DNA of 64,000 nt from Streptomyces spinosisporus (GTDB lineage: Bacteria; Actinomycetota; Actinomycetes; Streptomycetales; Streptomycetaceae): the NCBI RefSeq assembly GCF_022698145.1, contig NZ_JALDAX010000022.1, positions 1 to 64,000 on the forward strand. Direction: 5' to 3'. Below, one piece after another: positions 59,340-64,000 of this stretch. Every line of letters begins with the position of its first letter. Position 1 is the first letter of the stretch. Below the pieces are notes generated by a model, which searched no databases, was not told the DNA's origin, and saw nothing but the letters and a program-made list of their open reading frames with translations. The translations under genes were made by a program, and so were the position numbers.

Positions 59340-60470
59340 ATGACTGACATCCCGCAGCGCACCCGCCCTCTTCGCGTACTCGCCGCCATGTCCGGCGGAG
59401 TGGACTCCGCCGTCGCCGCCGCCCGCGCCGCCGAGGCCGGCAACGACGTGACCGGTGTCCATCTGGCCCTGTCCGCGAACCCGCAATCGTTCCGCACGGG
59501 CGCGCGTGGCTGCTGCACCATCGAGGACTCCCGCGACGCCCGCCGCGCCGCGGACGTCATCGGCATCCCGTTCTACGTCTGGGACCTCGCCGACCGCTTC
59601 CGCGAGGACGTGGTCGAAGACTTCGTCGCCGAGTACGAGGCCGGGCGCACCCCCAACCCGTGCCTGCGCTGCAACGAGAAGATCAAGTTCGCCGCGCTGC
59701 TGGACAAGGCGCTTGCCCTCGGCTTCGACGCGGTCTGCACCGGTCACTACGCCAAGGTGATCGTCAACGAGGACGGCACGCGCGAGATGCACCGCGCCTC
59801 CGACATGGCCAAGGACCAGTCGTACGTCCTCGGAGTGCTGGACGAGAAGCAGCTGGCGCACGCCATGTTCCCGCTGGGCGACACGGTCACCACCAAGGAC
59901 GAGATCCGCGCCGAGGCCGAGCGCCGCGGCCTCGCGGTCGCCAAGAAGCCCGACTCGCACGACATCTGCTTCATCGCCGACGGCGACACCCAGGGCTTCC
60001 TGGCGAACCGGCTGGGCCGGGCCGAGGGCGACATCGTCGACGAGTCCGGCACCAAGCTGGGCACCCACGAGGGCGCGTACGGCTTCACCATCGGCCAGCG
60101 CAAGGGGCTGCGCATCGGCACCCCGGCGCCCGACGGCAAGCCGCGCTACGTGCTCGACATCTCGCCGGTGGACAACACGGTCACGGTCGGCCCGGCCGCC
60201 GCCCTGGACGTCAGCGCCCTGACCGCCGTCAAGCCCCGCTGGTGCGGCACCGCCCCGACCGGCCCCGGCACGTACACCGCCCAACTCCGCGCCCACGGCG
60301 GCGAGACCGAGGTACGGGCCGAACTGGTCGACGGCACGCTGCAGGTGTCCTTCACAGACCCGGTCCGCGGCGTCGCCCCCGGCCAGGCGATCGTCCTGTA
60401 CGACGGCACGCGCGTGGTGGGCTCGGCAACGATCGCGTCGACGACGCGCGCGACGGCGACCGTGGCGTAG
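59340..60470 (+). CDS. mnmA: tRNA-specific 2-thiouridylase
   Basis: This 376-residue enzyme adds sulfur to U34 of Lys, Glu and Gln tRNAs. It has a PP-loop (AMSGGVDSAVAA), the first catalytic Cys108 in TPNPCLRCNEKIKF and the second, Cys210, in DSHDICFIADGD. A C-terminal beta domain follows. GAAGGG precedes the ATG. The cysteine desulfurase upstream is its likely sulfur source. It ends at a small hairpin. Confidence 0.96.
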   Translation: MTDIPQRTRPLRVLAAMSGGVDSAVAAARAAEAGNDVTGVHLALSANPQSFRTGARGCCTIEDSRDARRAADVIGIPFYVWDLADRFREDVVEDFVAEYEAGRTPNPCLRCNEKIKFAALLDKALALGFDAVCTGHYAKVIVNEDGTREMHRASDMAKDQSYVLGVLDEKQLAHAMFPLGDTVTTKDEIRAEAERRGLAVAKKPDSHDICFIADGDTQGFLANRLGRAEGDIVDESGTKLGTHEGAYGFTIGQRKGLRIGTPAPDGKPRYVLDISPVDNTVTVGPAAALDVSALTAVKPRWCGTAPTGPGTYTAQLRAHGGETEVRAELVDGTLQVSFTDPVRGVAPGQAIVLYDGTRVVGSATIASTTRATATVA

Positions 60471-60472
60471 AG

Positions 60473-60489
60473 CGGGGCCTGCGGCCCCG
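60473..60489 (+). terminator. Short hairpin after mnmA
   Basis: A 7-bp stem (60473-60479 with 60483-60489, arm CGGGGCC) with a 3-base loop follows 2 bases after the mnmA stop. Stability is modest and no T-run follows. Confidence 0.45.
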
Positions 60490-60598
60490 GCCACCCTGTC
60501 GTTCCGGTCGTGCTCGGCGGCTCGCTGTCCGGGCGCTTCATGGCGTTCCGCCGTTCCGGGCAGGCCCGGCGCCGGCCGTCCCCGACCTTCCCGTCGGC

Positions 60599-61375
60599 TC
60601 AGGTGAAGAACTCCGCCAGTACCGGTGCGAGGGCGTGTGGGTCCACTCGGTGGGTTTGGTCCTCCAGGAGGCGGTACGTTCCCTGGGGGATTGCGTCCGC
60701 CACGGCGCGGGCGGCCTCGCTCATCCAGGTGGGGCTTGCGCCGCCGGAGACCGACAGGACGGGCACGGCGATCGAGGCGAGCCGTGCGCGGGGGACCGAT
60801 CCTGCGCCCAGGACGGCGTCGTCGTACGCGAGGCTCGGTGCGAGTGCCTCCATGCCGGCCCACATGGGGGACTGGCGGGCGCCCTGGATCATCTCCTCGG
60901 CCAGGCCCGTCAGACGCAGGAACAGCTCGACCGCGTCCCCGCGACGGCCGCCGCGCAGCGCCTCGGTGAGGCTCGCGGTGTACTCGGTGCGCTCCTTCGA
61001 CGCGTCCTCGGACATCACGTACGGCACCTCGTAGACGGCCACGCGCCCCACCGGCAGCCCGCTCGCCACCGCCTCCAGGACGAGCGCGCCGCCCGAGGAG
61101 ATGCCGTACAGCGAGGCCTCGCCGCCCATGACGTCGACGAGCGCCGCCAGGTCCTCGACCTCGCGGTCGACCGCATAGGGCGCGGTGTCCCCGCTCTCGC
61201 CGCGGCCCCGGCGGTCGTAGACGCAGACGTCGAAGCGGTCGGAGAGGGCCGCGGCGAGCGGCACCACCGTGGCACTCGTCGACATCGCGCCGCTCACGAG
61301 AACGACCGCGGGGCCCTGTCCGAACCGTTCGTACGCGAGGGGCGTGCCGTCGCGTGAAAGGGTCTTCTTCTCCAT
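60599..61375 (-). CDS. Alpha/beta hydrolase
   Basis: This 258-residue protein has an alpha/beta hydrolase fold: oxyanion strand VVLVSGAMSTSA, nucleophile elbow LYGISSGGALVLEA (Ser in GISSG), a VSGGASP strand with the acid and a late His in LEDQTHRVDPHALAP. It resembles small esterase/chloroperoxidase-type hydrolases, without signal peptide. The substrate is unknown. It lies 47 bases downstream of the DUF427 gene on the same strand and converges on mnmA. Confidence 0.92.
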   Translation of the reverse strand: MEKKTLSRDGTPLAYERFGQGPAVVLVSGAMSTSATVVPLAAALSDRFDVCVYDRRGRGESGDTAPYAVDREVEDLAALVDVMGGEASLYGISSGGALVLEAVASGLPVGRVAVYEVPYVMSEDASKERTEYTASLTEALRGGRRGDAVELFLRLTGLAEEMIQGARQSPMWAGMEALAPSLAYDDAVLGAGSVPRARLASIAVPVLSVSGGASPTWMSEAARAVADAIPQGTYRLLEDQTHRVDPHALAPVLAEFFT

Positions 61376-61422
61376 GCTTTCGGAGACTGCCCCACCGCAC
61401 GGAGATATGCGCGCTCAATCGC

Positions 61423-61746
61423 TCACGACACGTCCACTTCGTAGAAGCAGAGGTGGTCCTTGATCTGGAGGACGTCGGGCTTGGGGTCGGGGTAGGACCA
61501 GACGAGATCCGCCCGGTCCGGTGCCGACCAGTAGGAGGCGGTGCCCTTGAACGGGCAGTACGTGTGCGTCTCCGAGGGCGTCAGCAGGTCCAGGCGTACG
61601 TCCTCGGGCGGGATGTAGTACCGCACCGGGCAGCCCGTCTCGTGCAGCACGAGAGCCCGGTCGCTCTCCGCCAGAACCTGGTCGCCGTGCACCACGCGCA
61701 CGTGCCGGTCGCCCTGCTCGATGGTGATCGTGTGTCCGTTGGCCAT
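61423..61746 (-). CDS. DUF427 domain protein
   Basis: This 107-residue protein has the DUF427 fold and signatures: RALVLHETGCPVRYYIPPEDV, split as VLHETGCPVRYYIPPEDV, and THTYCPFKGTASYWS. Function is unknown. It starts at ATG 61746, divergent from the LOG gene with a 50-base gap. It is probably cotranscribed with the hydrolase downstream. Confidence 0.9.
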   Translation of the reverse strand: MANGHTITIEQGDRHVRVVHGDQVLAESDRALVLHETGCPVRYYIPPEDVRLDLLTPSETHTYCPFKGTASYWSAPDRADLVWSYPDPKPDVLQIKDHLCFYEVDVS

Positions 61747-61796
61747 ATCGGGACAGCGCTCCAGGGGCGCCGGTTCTTCCCGCGTACGGTGGCTGC

Positions 61797-62336
61797 ATGC
61801 GAATCTGCGTCTTCCTCTCCGCCGCCGACCTCGACGACCGCTACACGCGCCCCGCGCGCGACTTCGCGAAACTCCTGGGCAAGGGCGGTCACACGCTCGT
61901 CTGGGGCGGCTCCGACGTCGGGCTGATGAAGGTGGTCGCCGACGGCGTGCAGGAGGCCGGAGGACGGCTGTGCGGGGTCTCCGTGGACTTCCTGGCGGCC
62001 AAGGCGCGGCCGGGCGCGGACGAGATGGTGATCGCCCGTGACCTCGCCGAGCGCAAGAGGCTGCTCCTGGAGAAGTCCGACGCGGTGGTGATCATGGTGG
62101 GCGGCACCGGAACCCTCGACGAGGCCACCGAGATCCTGGAACTGAAGAAGCACGGGCACACCGACAAGCCGGTCGTCCTGCTTAACACCGCGGGCTTCTA
62201 CGACGGCCTCAAGGAACAGTTCCGGCGCATGGAGGACGAGGGCTTCCTCCCCCGCCCCCTCACCGACCTGGTCTTCTTCGCCGAGGAGCCGGTGGGGGCG
62301 CTGGCGTACCTGGAGGAGAGCCGGGGCATCGAGTGA
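61797..62336 (+). CDS. LOG-family protein (cytokinin-type phosphoribohydrolase)
   Basis: This 179-residue protein has a Rossmann-like LOG/TIGR00730 fold. The motif that normally reads PGGxGTxxE is VGGTGTLDEATEI, so the first Pro is Val but the catalytic Glu is kept, and the earlier Arg in DLAERKRLLLEKSDAVV is present. LVWGGSDVGLMKVVADG matches the GG-G(x)MG segment in a variant form. Family members cleave the N-glycosidic bond of nucleoside 5'-monophosphates; activity here is not certain. Confidence 0.85.
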   Translation: MRICVFLSAADLDDRYTRPARDFAKLLGKGGHTLVWGGSDVGLMKVVADGVQEAGGRLCGVSVDFLAAKARPGADEMVIARDLAERKRLLLEKSDAVVIMVGGTGTLDEATEILELKKHGHTDKPVVLLNTAGFYDGLKEQFRRMEDEGFLPRPLTDLVFFAEEPVGALAYLEESRGIE

Positions 62337-62407
62337 GGTGGGCCTGAGGTGAGCGGGGGAGCCCGGGCAGGCGACGGGCGGGGCCGGTGGGGTGCGAGCA
62401 TGGCGGC

Positions 62408-63097
62408 ATGGCTACACATGTGATCACCGGAGCGGGCTCCGGCATCGGCGCGGCCGTCGCGCGCCGCCTCCACGCGCGCGGGGACGAACTTGTGCTCCAC
62501 GCGCGCGACGCGGGCCGTGCGAAGGAACTGGCGGCACAGTTCCCCGGCGCGAAGACGCTGGTCGGCGACCTCGCCGACCCGGACAAGCTGTCCTGGGCCT
62601 TCTCCCACCAGACGCTCCCGGACCGCGTCGACTCCCTGCTCCACATCGCCGGGGTCGTCGACCTCGGGCCGGTCGGTGACCTCACCCCCAAGTCCTGGCG
62701 CCACCAGCTGAACGTCAATTTGATCGCCCCGGCCGAGCTGACCCGGCACTTCCTGCCCCAGCTTCGCGCTGCCCGCGGCCACGTGGTCTTCGTCAACTCC
62801 GGCGCCGGCCTGAGCGCCAGCGCCCACTGGTCCGCGTACGCCGCCTCCAAGCACGGCCTCAAGGCGCTCGCCGACTCGCTCCGCCAGGAGGAGCACGCGG
62901 GCGGCGTCCGCGTCACCACGGTCTACCCGGGCCGCACCGCCAGCCCCATGCAGGCCAAGGTCCACCAGCAGGAGGGCAAGGAGTACGACGCCGCGCAGTG
63001 GATCGACCCGGAGTCGGTGGCGACGACGATCGTGATGGCCCTCGACCTGCCGAGGGACGCGGAGGTCAACGACCTGACGGTGAGGCCGGGGCGGTGA
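62408..63097 (+). CDS. Short-chain dehydrogenase/reductase
   Basis: This 229-residue SDR has the cofactor motif TGAGSGIG (residues 7-14), the IAGVV strand in place of NAG, a catalytic Ser in VVFVNSGAGL and the pair YAASKHG with Tyr and Lys. Cofactor and substrate are unknown. It overlaps the next gene by GTGA, so it is translationally coupled to a MetE-like protein. Confidence 0.93.
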   Translation: MATHVITGAGSGIGAAVARRLHARGDELVLHARDAGRAKELAAQFPGAKTLVGDLADPDKLSWAFSHQTLPDRVDSLLHIAGVVDLGPVGDLTPKSWRHQLNVNLIAPAELTRHFLPQLRAARGHVVFVNSGAGLSASAHWSAYAASKHGLKALADSLRQEEHAGGVRVTTVYPGRTASPMQAKVHQQEGKEYDAAQWIDPESVATTIVMALDLPRDAEVNDLTVRPGR

Positions 63098-64000
63098 CCG
63101 AGGCGATGTTCGGCCCCGCCACCGGCATCGGTTCCATGCCGGGCGGCGACGCCCGGGAGGCCGCCAAGACCGTCACCGGGAGTTTCGAGGACTTCCCCTT
63201 CCTGCCCGAACTGCCCGCCCGCGGCCCCGGCGCCGACATGATCGGCCGCACCGCCGGCCTGCTCGTGGAGCTGTACGCACGCGTGGAGCCCAGCGGCTGG
63301 CGGATCGGGGACCGGCCCGGCCGGGACACCAAGCGCGCCAGGTCCTGGCTCGGCGAGGACCTCGACGCCCTGGAGGAGTTCACCCAGGACTACGAGGGCC
63401 CGCTGAAGGTGCAGGCGGTGGGCCCCTGGACCCTCGCCGCCGCACTGGAGCTGAGGAACGGAGAGGCGGCCCTGTCGGACCCCGGCGCCTGCCGCGACCT
63501 CGCCGCCTCCCTCGCCGAAGGCATCCGTCTGCACCTGGAGGAGGTGCGGCGCCGCGTCCCCGGCGCCACCCTCGTCCTGCAGCTCGACGAACCCTCGCTC
63601 ACGGCCGTGCTGCGCGGCCAGGTGAAGACCGCCAGCGGCTACCGCACCCACCGCGCCGTGGACCGCCAGCTCGTCGAGGCCACCCTCCGCGACGTCGTCG
63701 GGGTTCACACGGGCGGCCCCGCCGTGGTCCACTCCTGCGCACCGGATGTCCCGTTCGCCCTGCTGCGCCGGGCGGGCGCGGCGGCGATCTCCTTCGACTT
63801 CGCGCTGCTCACCGAGCGTGACGACGAGGTGATCGGTGAGGCGGTGGAAGGGGGGACGCGGCTCTTCGCCGGTGTCGTGCCGGGCACGGACGGCCCATTG
63901 TCAGACCCTGCCGGTAGCGTCATGGGTGTCAGGACGCTGTGGCGCAGGTTGGGGCTGCGACCGGAGCTGCTCGCGGAGGCGGTGACGATCACGCCGTCGT
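63094..64000 (+). CDS. Cobalamin-independent methionine synthase-like protein (partial, C-terminal domain type)
   Basis: The gene starts at GTG 63094, overlapping the SDR stop, and runs off the right edge after 302 codons. The visible part starts EAMFGPATGIGSMPGGDARE and includes FPFLPELPARGPGADMIGR, VQAVGPWTLAAALE, VLQLDEPSL and VVHSCAPDVPFALL with a His/Cys metal site as in MetE C-terminal domains. It is shorter at the N-terminus than true MetE, so it may be a stand-alone methyltransferase of that fold. The real substrate is unknown. Confidence 0.85.
   Translation, partial: MTEAMFGPATGIGSMPGGDAREAAKTVTGSFEDFPFLPELPARGPGADMIGRTAGLLVELYARVEPSGWRIGDRPGRDTKRARSWLGEDLDALEEFTQDYEGPLKVQAVGPWTLAAALELRNGEAALSDPGACRDLAASLAEGIRLHLEEVRRRVPGATLVLQLDEPSLTAVLRGQVKTASGYRTHRAVDRQLVEATLRDVVGVHTGGPAVVHSCAPDVPFALLRRAGAAAISFDFALLTERDDEVIGEAVEGGTRLFAGVVPGTDGPLSDPAGSVMGVRTLWRRLGLRPELLAEAVTITPS

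Noticed and set aside
59280..61418. Long N-terminal extension of the amidase frame opposite mnmA
   Set aside because: It is antisense to mnmA; the Tat signal at 59279 marks the true start.

Overview
The window is high-GC, densely packed DNA with strong codon-position GC bias, GTG and TTG starts, four-base ATGA/GTGA gene overlaps, Tat-type signal peptides and many secreted proteins. It also carries dispersed repeats of a kind I remember from Streptomyces genomes. It is very probably chromosomal Streptomyces. From memory, the gene order matches the conserved stretch around SCO5443 to SCO5493 of S. coelicolor, so most of it looks like genus core, not an island. I see no tRNA, rRNA, CRISPR array, insertion sequence, prophage or biosynthetic gene cluster.

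Region 1 (1-10 kb) starts inside glgE (maltosyltransferase, alpha-glucan synthesis). It continues with a secreted subtilisin, glgP (alpha-glucan phosphorylase), a SitI3-like small protein, a DUF1990 protein and two tandem secreted thermolysin-family (M4) proteases. Region 2 (10-21 kb) holds four overlapping minus-strand genes for two ABC exporter pairs with asymmetric ATP sites. Across a promoter region with a perfect 22-bp palindrome lie a plus-strand ATPase/permease efflux pair and a histidine kinase/response regulator pair. Region 3 (21-32 kb) holds glgX, two tandem L,D-transpeptidase lipoproteins, an enoyl-CoA hydratase, an anti-sigma-type ATP-binding protein, a polysaccharide deacetylase/beta-propeller lipoprotein pair, a GNAT/MerR divergent pair and a two-EF-hand calcium protein.

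Region 4 (32-42 kb) holds a leuA paralogue with a leucine-codon leader peptide and two mutually exclusive hairpins, next to a divergent GntR regulator preceded by three direct repeats. After an oxidoreductase, a MOSC protein and a GH25 muramidase comes the one-carbon cluster gcvT-gcvH-glyA-sdaA. A tandem glycine riboswitch precedes it. Glycine excess would be cleaved by the Gcv system, exchanged with serine by GlyA, and drained to pyruvate by serine dehydratase. Region 5 (42-51 kb) carries a P-loop ATPase, two SseB-like proteins and a five-gene oligopeptide ABC importer. Region 6 (51-64 kb) carries a secreted M1 aminopeptidase, a TRIC-like channel, a thioesterase, a WYL regulator divergent from a DinB-like protein, and a TetR regulator divergent from a 55-residue membrane protein. 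It also has cysteine desulfurase and mnmA (the tRNA 2-thiouridine pathway), a Tat-exported amidase, a hydrolase, DUF427, LOG and SDR proteins, and the start of a MetE-like gene cut by the window end.

No wholly new system stands out. The most unusual signals are the leuA attenuator plus operator array, the asymmetric exporters with dispersed repeats read in frame inside two of their genes, and several well-formed but unassigned operators.
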